A stretch of DNA of 64,000 nt from Steromphala cineraria. Its lineage: Eukaryota; Mollusca; Gastropoda; Trochida; Trochidae. The notes beneath the pieces are model-generated. The model did no database searches. It had not been told where the DNA came from and saw nothing but the letters and a program-made list of their open reading frames with translations. Positions 1 through 11,100 of this stretch are shown here, piece by piece. The DNA is taken from contig OU744721.1 of assembly GCA_916613615.1 (NCBI GenBank), forward strand, positions 75,583,060 to 75,647,059. Direction: 5' to 3'. Position 1 is the stretch's first letter. Each line of letters begins with the position of its first letter. Both the position numbers and the translations under genes were made by a program.

Positions 1-227
1 GTCGACATTTTGAAACACCTATAAATTTTAATCGAATAACCAGGTTTTTTGTTCCTGTGTGAAGTGTTTCTTACTGCTTCGCGATGTAAATTAATCACAG
101 TCCACAGATCTAAAAACAAAATCAACGATCGCACTACCTCTCATATAGCGATTCGTCAAATGAACGGAAGAGACTTTATTCTTTAATTTCGCTGAATGCT
201 GTCACTGCCCCTACCTCTAATTTACAA
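1..227. other. Upstream flank of the retrotransposon, no gene seen
   Basis: I see no open frame with reverse-transcriptase similarity here. The part of the reverse transcriptase expected upstream of the YLDD block (fingers and the first catalytic aspartate) is not recognisable, so the element is either 5'-truncated at about this point or badly decayed. Confidence 0.4.
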
Positions 228-2360
228 GTGACCACTTTTCCTGTCACAGTCTCCCCAACCATGACACAAAATATAGGTTTCTTGACAGCAGGAGATGAGC
301 ACCCCACATATCTGTATGATACTAAATTGCCATTTCGAGCAGCCAAAAGCCCGCTTATTTTTCAGACACTCACATCGGCTGTGTGTAGGATCATGTACTG
401 TAAATATAAAATCAATGTGATTGCCTATCTAGATGACTTTTTATTGGTTTCCAAAACATACAATGAATGCCTGCATTCCCTGAATCTGCTTTGTGAAACG
501 CTCAGAAAATTAGGTTTCCGGATTAACTGGAAAAAAGTCGAGGGGCCATCTCAAAGTCTTGTTTTTCTGGGTACAAAAGTTGACACTGTCGCCTGGTCTC
601 TTTCTTTAGACAGTGAGAAGATAAGAGACCTTCTTTCATTAATAAACTCATTTGTTACACGTAAAAGAGCATCAAAACGTGACCTCCAGTCCCTTGCAGG
701 TAGCTTGAACTGGGCGTGTAATGTGATCCATAGTGGCCGCACGTTTCTTCATCGGATCATAGACCTCATCGGCCGTCTCAAAAGTGCAAAACACAAAGTA
801 TTGCTAGATGATAATTTCCGAGGTGACCTTAACTGGTGGAAACAATATTTGTGTGTATTCAATGGCACAAGACATATTCTTGACAAAAGCCCTATCACTT
901 GCATGCAGACAGATGCTTGTTGTGTAGGGGGAGGTGGTATTTACTCTAGTGACTACTTCTATGTGAACTGGGCGATGGACATGCCTTTGGTCTCTTCATG
1001 GCATATAAATTACAAGGAAGTAATGGCAGTGATATGGGCTTTGTTTAGGTGGGCTCCAAGTTTTCGTAATAGGAAAGTGATTATTCTTACTGACAACGTC
1101 ACCGCCAAAAGTGTCTTGAATAAAGGTACTTCTCGGTTTAAGCCTATTATGTCATTCTTAAGAGCACTGAATTTTGTGAGTGGGGTGTATAATTTTCAAT
1201 TTAGTGCACGTCACATCCCAGGTAAAACTAACGTGATTGCAGATGCCTGCTCCCGACTACATGAAAAAGGACAATTTCAAAAACTGTATACTTTCCTATC
1301 ACTTGGAAATTTAATGTGTCTGAGCTCCTCTCTCACATGTCCCCTGCATTCCTATATTCCAGATGGCCAAGAAAACCACCAGATCCTATGGGGAAGAGTG
1401 CAATTCTATGTGGGGAAAGCTTGGGCGGAAAGTACAAAGAAAACTTACCAAAGCCATGTGAGATGCTATATAGAATTCTGTGACAAGATGCGATGGGACC
1501 CAGTGCCTGCTTCCCCTGACAGAGTCAAACTCTATATTGTGTACCTGGCTGATGTGAAAACATTGAAATTTCACACTATTAAATGTTATGTCAATATCAT
1601 ATCTGTGTTGCACAAGGCATCTCATCTTCCTGACCCCACTAAGGACAACTGGGAGCTCTCACAACTGTGGTCTGGTTTAAAACGTGAACTGGGCACTGGT
1701 CAGCTTTGTGTTCAACCCATTACACCTGAACTACTTTTGCACATACTTGACAGACTAAACTTAACTCTCGGCCAAGACAAACTGTTTTGGTCTGCTTGTT
1801 TAACTGCTTTCTTTGGCTTACTGAGGCCAGGTAATCTACTTGTGAAAGGGGTGTTTGATTCAGATAAACACCTACGTCGTCTTGATGCAATGCCCTGTAA
1901 GTGGGGCTACCTGTTACAGCTGCGGTGGACCAAAACAATTCAGTATCGTGAGAGATCTCTGTATGTGACACTTCCAGAACTACCTGGCCACCCCCTGTGT
2001 CCAGCCACCGCTATGGAAAACATGCTACGTCACACAACTGACGATACAAACTGTGCCCAGAGCATGCTTGAACCTCTATTTTGCACAGGGGACAATGGAC
2101 CGTTGGGATATGACTCGTTCACTAACAGACTGAAAATGCTCATCGCCGACACTGGTGTTGACCCAGCTGGTTATGCTGGACACTCCTTCAGGCGTGGAGG
2201 AGCGACCTGGGCTCGTCTCATAGGCTGTAGTGATGATGAGATACAGACACTAGGTGACTGGTCCTCCTGTGCCTTTAAACGTTACTATGATGACAGTGTG
2301 CCGAGACGTATGAACATTACTTTGAAATTTGGCAAGGTGTTACCTACTCACTTGTAAAAA
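228..2360 (+). mobile_element. 5'-truncated DIRS/Ngaro-type retrotransposon polyprotein (RT-RNase H-tyrosine recombinase)
   Basis: One open frame of 709 codons encodes three retrotransposon domains in order. Reverse transcriptase: YLDD catalytic box at residues 67-70, preceded by the LPF block at 34-36. RNase H: acidic residues in TDA (D229), E264, TDN (D289) and ADA (D339). Tyrosine recombinase: LLRPG (R533), HSFR (H652, R655), GDW (W678) and the nucleophile candidates Y686/Y687. This order, with a tyrosine recombinase instead of a DDE integrase, defines the DIRS order (DIRS, Ngaro, PAT); such elements integrate as circular DNA through site-specific recombination. The frame opens at a GTG with no convincing start, and the N-terminal RT lobe with its first catalytic aspartate is missing, so this copy is probably dead for reverse transcription. 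The recombinase half has no stop or frameshift and keeps all catalytic positions. I cannot choose between DIRS and Ngaro from this copy. Confidence 0.9.
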
Positions 2361-2416
2361 ATAATTGGACTCATATGTAAATATGTTGTGTTTCTTTCTT
2401 CCCTTTAACATTACCT

Positions 2417-2538
2417 AAGGTGCTGGTTGGGGTATTTTGGAGGGACATATTTCTCCCCTATATTTCCTTAAAAATCTATATTTTGGTTAATTTGTATCCT
2501 GTTCGTCTGTGTATTAAATTTTGCCCAACCAGCACCTT
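2417..2538 (+). repeat. Terminal inverted pair at the 3' end of the DIRS/Ngaro element
   Basis: A 15-16 nt motif (AAGGTGCTGGTTGGG at 2417) returns as its reverse complement (CCCAACCAGCACCTT, ending 2538), about 90 nt apart and just after the recombinase stop codon. DIRS-order elements carry inverted or split direct repeats at their ends that template circle formation. This pair is probably the right-end structure. The matching left end is not visible because the 5' part is lost. Confidence 0.55.
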
Positions 2539-2539
2539 G

Positions 2540-3690
2540 TCATGTCTTTATTTGTTTATTCAATTAGACTAAAAGGACGATACAATGGAAGTAATAAATG
2601 GGAAACAGCGTATATTTTGTTTTGTTAGAACACAATCAATGTTGCAAAATTCTGAATCTGGTATAAGATAATTATCTTAATATCGAAAAAACAGATTCAG
2701 AACCAATAGTAGTAGGTAACTGTCTAACAAAATGGCCATAGCTCACAACGGAAAAGGCCGAAGGATAACTCTAACCTTCTTTCTCAGTACACAAGGGGCC
2801 TTATGGTTTAATATTCGTTGCTCGAGAATTTTTTTAGGCAAGCATAATACGAATTTGTTCATTTGATAGCGCTTAGTTAACATGCTTACTGAATAGTGGA
2901 CATTTCATAATTCTTAATATATTATTAATCTCTTATTTCATACATTAAACTAAAAAATAATAAGTGGGTACGGGTTTTCTTCCCGATTTGGGTACGGGTT
3001 TGCTGATTTTTGTGGGTACGGGTTTGTTTTGGGAACGGGTTTGCCGCCTCCCGGACATTTCATATGCACCATGTGAAATAAGCTGATCTGATGTTCTCTA
3101 ACAAATGTTAAAAGAAAAACAGAACAAAGGTATAAGTCTCTACAATATTTTATTTTGACGACTCTTTTATGGGGAACCAGTGATTTTGTAGGAGTGATAT
3201 TTGTTATGTAAATATAAGTATACTTTTTAAAATATCTTAGGTCTATTTGGAATTGTTTAATTAATCATATCAATTAAATGAGTATATTAGTTGATATGAT
3301 GGAAAGTCGTGCGGACTGTAAGACCCGGTTATTCAGATAAGACAACATTCAATTGATTGAAATCAACATTTTGATACATTTCAACAGAATTACCAAAATA
3401 TTTTATTATCAACCCTTGCTATTCTCACGAAATATTCATGGACTATATTAACATTCAAAGTTTATTGAACATATCACATATCCAAAATTGATTCACAGTG
3501 GATGGCCACACAAAGAATACGACTGAAAACTATCTGTAAAGGAAAGAACACTTAACAAAAGTCAATTGAATCTGAACAACAAAAAAAGTGAGCGTGGCTC
3601 ACTAATACCCCCGACCGTGAATCCCTGACTAACTGTATTATTATTTACTTTCAATGTAGTCATCTCTTGCACATCATTTGACCCCCAAAG
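2540..3690. other. AT-rich intergenic stretch, no gene; G-rich GGGTACGGG motif cluster at 2965-3045
   Basis: No open frame of note. The only local structure is four spaced copies of GGGTACGGGTTT or a one-base variant between about 2965 and 3045, in otherwise AT-rich sequence. Confidence 0.4.
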
Positions 3691-3694
3691 AGGA

Positions 3695-4758
3695 ATTGAG
3701 AAAAATGACTAATCAAAAAAATGGAACTTTGTAAAACAAAAACGTATCAATTTTAGTTTTGATTTGGCGCTGCACCGCTCCAAGTAGAGAAGAAGACACA
3801 TGTAAAATTTGAAATAAATCTGATGAATAGTTTTCACGTAATAGGTCGGACAAATCTGATATTGGAAAATGACTAAGTTCAAAACATGGAAATTTGTAAA
3901 AAAAAATCAAATATTAAAGAAATTTGCTGTAACTTCGCACTGCACCCCTCCTAGTAGGGTAGAAGACGTGCAAAAATTGAAATAAATCGGATGAATAGTT
4001 TTCCCGTAATAGGTCGGACAAAAAATTTCCTCGGACGGACAAATCTGATATTTGAAAATGACTAAGTTCAAAACATGGAAATATGTATAAAAAAAATCAA
4101 ATATTAAAGAAATTTGTTGTAACTTCGCACTGCATCCCTCCTAGTAGGGTAGAAGACATGTGCAAAATTTGAAATAAATCGGATGAATAGTTTTCACGTA
4201 ATAGGTCGGACAAATCTGATATTGGAAAATGACTAAGTTCAAAACATGGAAATTTGTAAAAAAAAATCTAATATTAAAGAACTTTGCTGTAACTTCGCAC
4301 TGCACCCCTCCTAGTAGGGTAGAAGACATGTGCAAAAATTGAAATAAATCGGATGAATAGTTTTCCCGTAATAGGTCGGACAAAAAATTTCCTCGGACGG
4401 ACAAATCTGATATTTGAAAATAACTAAGTTCAAAACATGGAAATATGTATTAAAAAAATCAAATATTAAAGAAATTTGTTGTAACTTCGCACTGCATCCC
4501 TCCTAGTAGGGTAGAAGACATGTGCAAAATTTGAAATAAATCGGATGAATAGTTTTCACGTAATAGGTCGGACAAATCTGATATTGGAAAATGACTAAGT
4601 TCAAAACATGGAAATTTGTAAAAAATTCAAATATTAACGAAATTTGTTGTAACTTCGCACTGCACCCCTCCTAGTAGGGTAGAAGACATGTGCACAATTT
4701 GAAATAAATCGGATGAATAGTTTTCCCGTAATAGGTCGGACAACAAATGTCCTCGGAC
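3695..4758. repeat. Satellite-like tandem array, alternating about 170- and 190-bp units
   Basis: The phrase CTAGTAGGGTAGAAGACATG recurs at about 3950, 4140, 4310, 4502 and 4670, with a diverged first copy near 3785. Spacing alternates near 190 and 170 bp. The longer unit carries an extra block of roughly 20 bp (TTTCCTCGGACGGACAAATC) that the shorter lacks, so the true repeat is a dimer of about 360 bp. Minus-strand open frames in the array repeat the same peptide and are shadows of the repeat, not genes. Confidence 0.85.
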
Positions 4759-4790
4759 AGACACACACACACACACACCCACACACACAC
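4759..4790. repeat. (CA)n microsatellite
   Basis: About 32 bp of CA dinucleotides with one interruption, directly at the right edge of the satellite array. Confidence 0.9.
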
Positions 4791-4799
4791 GGAATCGTT

Positions 4800-6390
4800 G
4801 GTATTACTAGATCATACCCCGGACCGTTGGTCGGGAGTATAATAAACAATCACTTACATCAGTAATTAGAGAACAATTACCAATAACTACCAATAAGGCA
4901 TTTATTGCTAAGTCTAAATATGTTTCGCCGTTCTGTCCATAATTTTTGGGGGTATATCGCCGTTCAGTCCAAAATGTCGCCGTTTTGTCTATAACCCTAT
5001 TTCCTCTACTGCAACACGAACTCATTGATTGGTTTTCTCTACATACAATCGACAACAACTTGTATGGCGCATTTTCTGTTAACAGTTTAGTGCATATAAA
5101 AAAAATCCGACAATTCAAATAATGGTATTCGATACTAGCAGTGATCGTATGGAACGAATGGTTGCCATGGGCTTCTGATACCGAAAGCATTTATCAGAAG
5201 CCTTGTGTGTCGATTTCTATGCATACGTCAGAACATGCGACAATGCGGACTGTTCTAAGACCGCCATGCAAAGCATTAATCATTTCCCAAATTATTAAAC
5301 CATAATGTAAAATATGTTATGTGATATACCCTTTTGGGTTATTTTTTAAAATAAACAATTACTCCCGCAATGGTGTCTTTATTTGTTCAGTGCAATATGT
5401 CAGCTATAGTACTCACGGAATTATAAATAGATGCTTTTTAGCAATTATTTCTTAATTTGGAACAAACGTGGAATTTTATTTCTAGATATTTATTCACAAT
5501 GGGTTTCTCCAATTTTAATTTCAGACAGTTTTTGTAAAATCCGGGGAAATATGTGAGTTTACAGGAGAGAAAAGCGAATTATTTTCGAAATTATTTCAAA
5601 GTCGAAATGTATATTGCAAGCTATAGTATGTAAATGAGCTGTAAGCTAAGTACGAACTAGAAGAATGCGTTGTTTAATTGACAATATTTATCTTCATTGT
5701 GTTATCATCTATAGATACTTAAAACGATTTTGAAATTAATAGGATAACTGAAAAAAGTGCTTGTTTTTTCTTCGTGTCTACAGACCTAAACGTTTTTTTA
5801 CAAACTACCGTATTTCCTCTACAATCTTCTTTTCTTACCCTTAAATCGCGCTGTTAATCTTTTGGACCAAATCGGTCCATTCCAGCTTTATTTAACATTA
5901 GCGATTTAAAAAACAAAACAATTTAAGACCTGAATTGTTTTAAAGATAAGCAATAACAAAACCTGAGAAAAAATAAATCGTAACGAAGTCGTAAGTCATG
6001 TGATTTGGTCGCTATCTTGATTTTTTTTCTCACTTTTTCGAAAATGTGCGAGAATTCTACGCGGCAAATACTGGTACTAGAAAGTTAAAAATCACACATG
6101 ATGCAGCTGAAGCATGGCCAATAACACATTAGTTTTGGAATCTGCAAAATCAAAATACTTATTGTGCAACAACCTTTCAAATATTGTAATTTTCAAAAAG
6201 ACTATTTTCAAGGGCACACCTGTTATCATTTATATATATTTCCAAAGCCCTTTTGTCGGATACATAATGTTGAACTGATTAAAAAGTATAAAACGGTGAC
6301 TGCAGGGTTCATTCAATATACATGGATTTCAATATAATTGCAATACATTGGCTGAGTATCGCAGTACCAACTGAGGTCTGAAAAAATACA
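4800..6390. other. Intergenic, no gene recognised
   Basis: Contains a 127-codon minus-strand open frame (4807-5190) with no recognisable domain and no signal of coding. The rest is AT-rich with frequent stops in all frames. Confidence 0.4.
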
Positions 6391-6393
6391 GTA

Positions 6394-6666
6394 GCCTGGG
6401 GCCAAGCCTTGAGAATGTTGAAGTTTCTTGGTTCGAATCCCGCCGGATGACGAAATAAATATTTCCACTCCTGCGTCATGCGTAAAGACTATAATTTAGC
6501 CAAATATGAAGCTGCTTCATTTTCTATGGTCACGTAAGGCTTATTAAACCAAAGTTATGCAAAAGTTCTAACTTTTCAATTTGGTTCGAGTAACGTCGGT
6601 TTTAAGGAAATATTTCCATGGGTAAATAAATTTATGCACGACACAAGCGACACCTTGGCCCCAGGC
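6394..6666. mobile_element. Short non-autonomous element with GCCTGGGGCCAAG terminal inverted repeats
   Basis: A 13-bp motif GCCTGGGGCCAAG at 6394 is inverted at 6654-6666 (CTTGGCCCCAGGC), bounding about 270 bp without coding capacity. A sequence matching the pol III B box (GGTTCGAATCC, 6430-6440) lies inside. It could be a MITE that has picked up a tRNA-like piece, or a SINE whose ends happen to be inverted. Confidence 0.5.
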
Positions 6667-6827
6667 AACATATTTACGGTAGGCTGTTTCCAATGACTTA
6701 ATACAATCTTTGACATCTATTTTACTTTTATTATTGAAATTTCTCCAATATGAGGGTGTTGTGGTAAGTGATATAAATCAATTGCAACAGATACCTTAAA
6801 CAAAAGTCGTGAGTGACTCGTGACAAG

Positions 6828-6910
6828 ATTGCTAATTTTTCACGTCGAGGTTGTTTTGCAGTAGCTAGGCTAATTTTTCACGTCGAGGTTGTTTTGCAGT
6901 AGCTAGGCTA
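6828..6910. repeat. Tandem duplication, two copies of about 40 bp
   Basis: The phrase TTTTTCACGTCGAGGTTG is followed by GTTTTGCAGTAGCTAGGCTA and then repeats at once almost without change, which indicates a recent duplication. Confidence 0.85.
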
Positions 6911-7104
6911 ACATGTTTAGCATGACTCGTTGACCGAAGCTGACAATACTCCTTAGGAGATGGTTTAATGATGTAACCTGGTGTGACAATAATTATGCTA
7001 CAATTATAACTGTTTGTGCTGCTTTGTTATTCCAATTTAAAGATGCTATATCATAGTGCAATAATTTTTAAAGTATTTTTAGTGTACTTTGTATTTTTAG
7101 AAAA

Positions 7105-7441
7105 ATTTAGCGACCAACCTTGAGTAAATCGGACCAAAATTCATCAAATAGGAGATAATTTACCAAATAATACCGAAACGGCAGTCGACATAAGGGCGAA
7201 TCAAGTGTGGCCATTTCATAACTTCCGGTTTCTAAATGTACGCTTGAAAACCGTCTTTGTCGCGCTCAACTAGATTTCATATTCTTTTTCTCCGAATTAG
7301 GTATTCGTTGCTGTCAAAGTTGATACCCATCGAACACAATTACGGTAGTTGAGACACGGTGTAAATCCTACAAGCATAATGATTACGTCACCGAAAGCGG
7401 GTTCACAAAATGACATGCCCTTTCTAAGAGGGGTACTGTGC
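7105..7441 (+). repeat. Dispersed repeat, copy 1 of a pair within the window
   Basis: About 335 bp that reappear in reverse complement at about 47763-48102. Shared landmarks include GACCAAAATTCAT, GTGGCCATTTCATAACTTC, GAAAACCGTCTTTGTCGCG and GAGACACGGTGT in the same order. Neither copy has a usable open frame, so this is a non-autonomous transposon-like family. Confidence 0.75.
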
Positions 7442-8093
7442 TTGAAGCGTCGAAATAAGTATGTTATTGTTGATTAAACAATCTAAATATGATATCAAAA
7501 TTTCGACGAAAGATTTTTCTACAAAGTGATGTATTTCATTTCCCAATAGCTAAGTTTCATCCTGAACCGCTTGCAAGTATGATACAGCATCTTTAAGTTC
7601 AAAGAAAACAATAGAAATTGAAGTTTTAATTAATTTAAGTGCAATATTGCAATTCAGTGTTTTCGCATTATTTTCATATTCGCTGTGCACATGCAGACAC
7701 AACCTTTGAGGCCATTCTTGTCTTGGGGTATTCCTGTCCCAATGATTGCATGGGCATGCACATGAAGCAGGAAAGAAAATCCATTATTTTCATATTTTTC
7801 TGGGACCTACACTCTACCTGTTCAGCCAAAGAGATATCCATCTCAGCTGAAGCCAAAAGAAATACTTTAAGCCTAACCCTGTCACACGCGCATCGAATTA
7901 GAAATAATGTGAAAATGGTGAATGCAAAGACCCAAATCTTAAAATCTTAGGTTAAAATCTAAATTTTGTTGTTCTGATAATCTTTTTAAGAAATCGCGAA
8001 ATCTCTTACAAAAGGATAACCTTCTTGTGAATATCTAATATCTCAAGCTGACCAGTAAAAATATGTTTTTAATTATTGTTTTCATTATTTCAG
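7442..8093 (+). other. Upstream region and intron before the first coding exon of the MFS-like gene
   Basis: Ends in a clean acceptor (ATTATTTCAG, AG at 8092-8093) only 18 bp before the start codon used below. The 5' UTR is therefore split, and at least one non-coding exon and the promoter lie further upstream where I cannot place them. A 103-codon open frame at 7639-7950 has no ATG context or domain and I do not call it. Confidence 0.45.
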
Positions 8094-8111
8094 ACTGACC
8101 ACGTAAACACA

Positions 8112-11100
8112 ATGTCTAGCCACAGTTTGCGAAGTCGGATGTTGGCTTATTGTGCTGCATCTTTTGGCTTCAGTTTGCTATCATCAACATTCTCCTTTTA
8201 CTATGTGAAAGTGTTTCTAAACCTCTATCAGATAGAAGAAAGTTGGTTTCACATGGCTCAGATTCTGTACCTTGTTTGGAATGCTGTTAACGATCCACTC
8301 TTTGCATACTGGCAGGACACAAGCAGGTCTTCATTGATGACAACTCGTCGTGAGTTAATTCTGTACACTGGACCATTATTTGGACTTGCGTATCTTATAG
8401 CATGGTTTCCGTGGGGCAATTCTGGCTGGATAACAGGTCTTCATCTTATTGTGGCTCTGTGTCTTTACGATACAATGTTCACGTTCATTGGACTTGCGCT
8501 ATGTTGTCTCTTCACAGAAATTGCTGTAAATGAGAGTGACAGAATAACATTGACCAGATTATCACAAGGTGCAGGATTTATTGCTCACTTCTCTGTAACT
8601 ATATGTGAGTTGACATCAGACAGTCTGAAAAACTTCCCTGCCTTTCAACTCACAACAGTGATAATAGCCGTGATCAGCAGCCTCTTCATGTACTACTGCG
8701 GGAAGCACGCCCACACTCACTATGATGTTAAGAAGCTTACACAGGAGAAGAAGGATGAAGAAGAATCTAAAATTGACATTTCTGACAAATCTTCATACTT
8801 TAAGCTCACTTGGCAGATTCTGTCTGATAGAAACTTTCTATCATTTGTAGCGTCTAATTTTCTTCAGGAGTTTCACCGAGCATTTATAGTCAGTTTTACG
8901 GTTATTATCTGTGATCACCTGATCAGTGAGAATGATCTTCACCCACATGTTAGGAGCTTCTTCTACGGTAGCTTAACCTCTCTCCACACAGTAAGTTTGA
9001 ACACTGTTTTCTTTTATTGTCTTTATGTAAGTGAGAAGCACCTCTTGTGAGGGTTTTCTGTAAAAGAATGCCAGCTGCCCAGGTTAGCAGCCAAGAGGTT
9101 TACAAGTCCTGTTACATATTGAAAAGAATTGACCATAAAATGTTGTATTAATCATTCAACTCTTACGTTTAACACTCCCGGGAAGCCGGTTACTGCAGGA
9201 ATGAGCTTAAACGGAGCCCTGATACTAATCTTAGTAACTGTTACATCTCAGTCGGAGCCAAAACATTTTCAAGACCGAGATTAAGCTTTTTTTCTCTAAC
9301 ATTGCGTTTACAAATGTATAAATGGTGTTTGATAGAGGTCGAATATAGATATTAGAATACCTTAGACAAGTAGTTCGTCCATTGTCAGTTTGTACTAATA
9401 AGGACTTTGTGATTTGTTTACAAATGTGAGCCAATGTTTAGGTTTTTGTTGCATTTCGGTTTCAGGAAGTCATCCTGTATTACGAAATTCTTATTACATT
9501 ATCGTTCAAATACCATCATAACTTTTGCAAATCATTGATTTCATTTTTCAAGCTATTTTACCAAAATATCAGTGTACCAAAATTTTAAATGTTTGCTCAG
9601 TTTAATTTCGTAACAGTAAAGATACGGCTCCGTTTTTCTTCGTAACAATCCTCATTAAAGTTCGTAACATCTGAAAATTCAGAATTTTGTATAGAAAACA
9701 AATGTTTGCATACGATTTGACTCTAAAATCATATAACAACATATTTTTATCGAAATGTGTGTCACTATTGAGAAAAAAAACGATACATGAATCAAGAAAA
9801 TGAACTTTATTCTATTTCATCTACACAAAACCTGGTAATATTTCAGAAACGCTGAATTGATCTGTTCGAAATGGCAATATACATATTCATTATTATGAGT
9901 GTTATGATGCCAGTAAGTTACAATGATAAATTGTACTCACATCCATGTTTACATCCCTGATAAGTTACCCGTGTCCGCGTTTTGGCTCCGAATGAGATGT
10001 AACAGTTACTAAAAATAGTATCAGGGCTCCGTTTAAGCTCATTTCTGCAGTAACCGGCTTCCCGGGAGTGTTTAAGGGACCTATAAAGTCATCTCATTTC
10101 GTATAAGATGTTGTGGCACAGTGTTATAATTGTTGGTATATCCAAAGTCATTTGCATATTTGTTTTTTACCTTTTTTCAAAAGACTTTATTTCATACACT
10201 TTATTTCATCTTGAAGTTAACATCTCAATATATTGATAAGGATATTTGAACAAGGATGTAATGGGTTGAGAGGACTTAGTTTGCTCAGATAATAACCGAC
10301 TTGGAGGGCTTTGTTACCGTTGACAAAGCGCCCTCCATTCAAAGACGAGATCTTTCACAGGAATAAGAAACTTGAAAGTGTATTATCACATTCAGGAGGA
10401 ATAAAATGGATAATAAACTCCTTGCATATTCTTGGCAGTGCAATCCAATGCACTCTGTCAGTTTAGTTTATATGTTTGTGACATGAAAGTTCTATTATGA
10501 ATTTATGAGAATACATTTGTAGATTATTTTGAATTGATGGCTGGTACTTATACTCAGGAGTTGATTATGAAAACCTGACCTACAACCCCGGTGTTATGAT
10601 ATTGTGATACAAAATTGTGATTTGAACTTTTATATATGAAGTTGATCTTTGTTTCAGATAATATTAGTAGTTGGAGCCCCTCTTGTGAACAAGATTGGTT
10701 ACTTTACTGTGATTCAAGGCAACTTTGTGTGGAAAATAATCTCAGGTGTAATATTGGCGCTGATCGGCCAAGGTCATCCATACCTGCTCATTCTTATACT
10801 GCTCACCAACAGGTAAGTCTCCATCTCTCACCTGGCACAGCTACCCTCATTTCAGAAATTGGTTCACCAATTGCAGGAGTTTGTGGCTAAAATTCAATTT
10901 GGTGGGTCAGTTACTTTAATATGGCAACTGTAAGCTTTGATGGTTTGTTAAAATTTCAATATACATATGTAATGAAGAATATTTTCTTGTGTTTATTTTA
11001 ACTTCATTTGCTCATGGAAATGAAAATATTTTTTAATATCACTAACTCGAAATTTTTTTTACAAATTTTGTCTTTTGCATTTCAGCACCTATGCCAATTT

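Noticed and set aside
2965..3045. Interstitial telomere repeat
   Set aside because: The motif is GGGTACGGG with irregular spacing, not TTAGGG.
4141..4849. Minus-strand frames repeating SDLLRENYSSDLF-like peptides
   Set aside because: Products of the satellite array with lesions between units.
7639..7950. 103-codon plus-strand frame upstream of the MFS-like gene
   Set aside because: No recognisable domain and weak start context; it lies where a 5' UTR intron of the next gene is expected.
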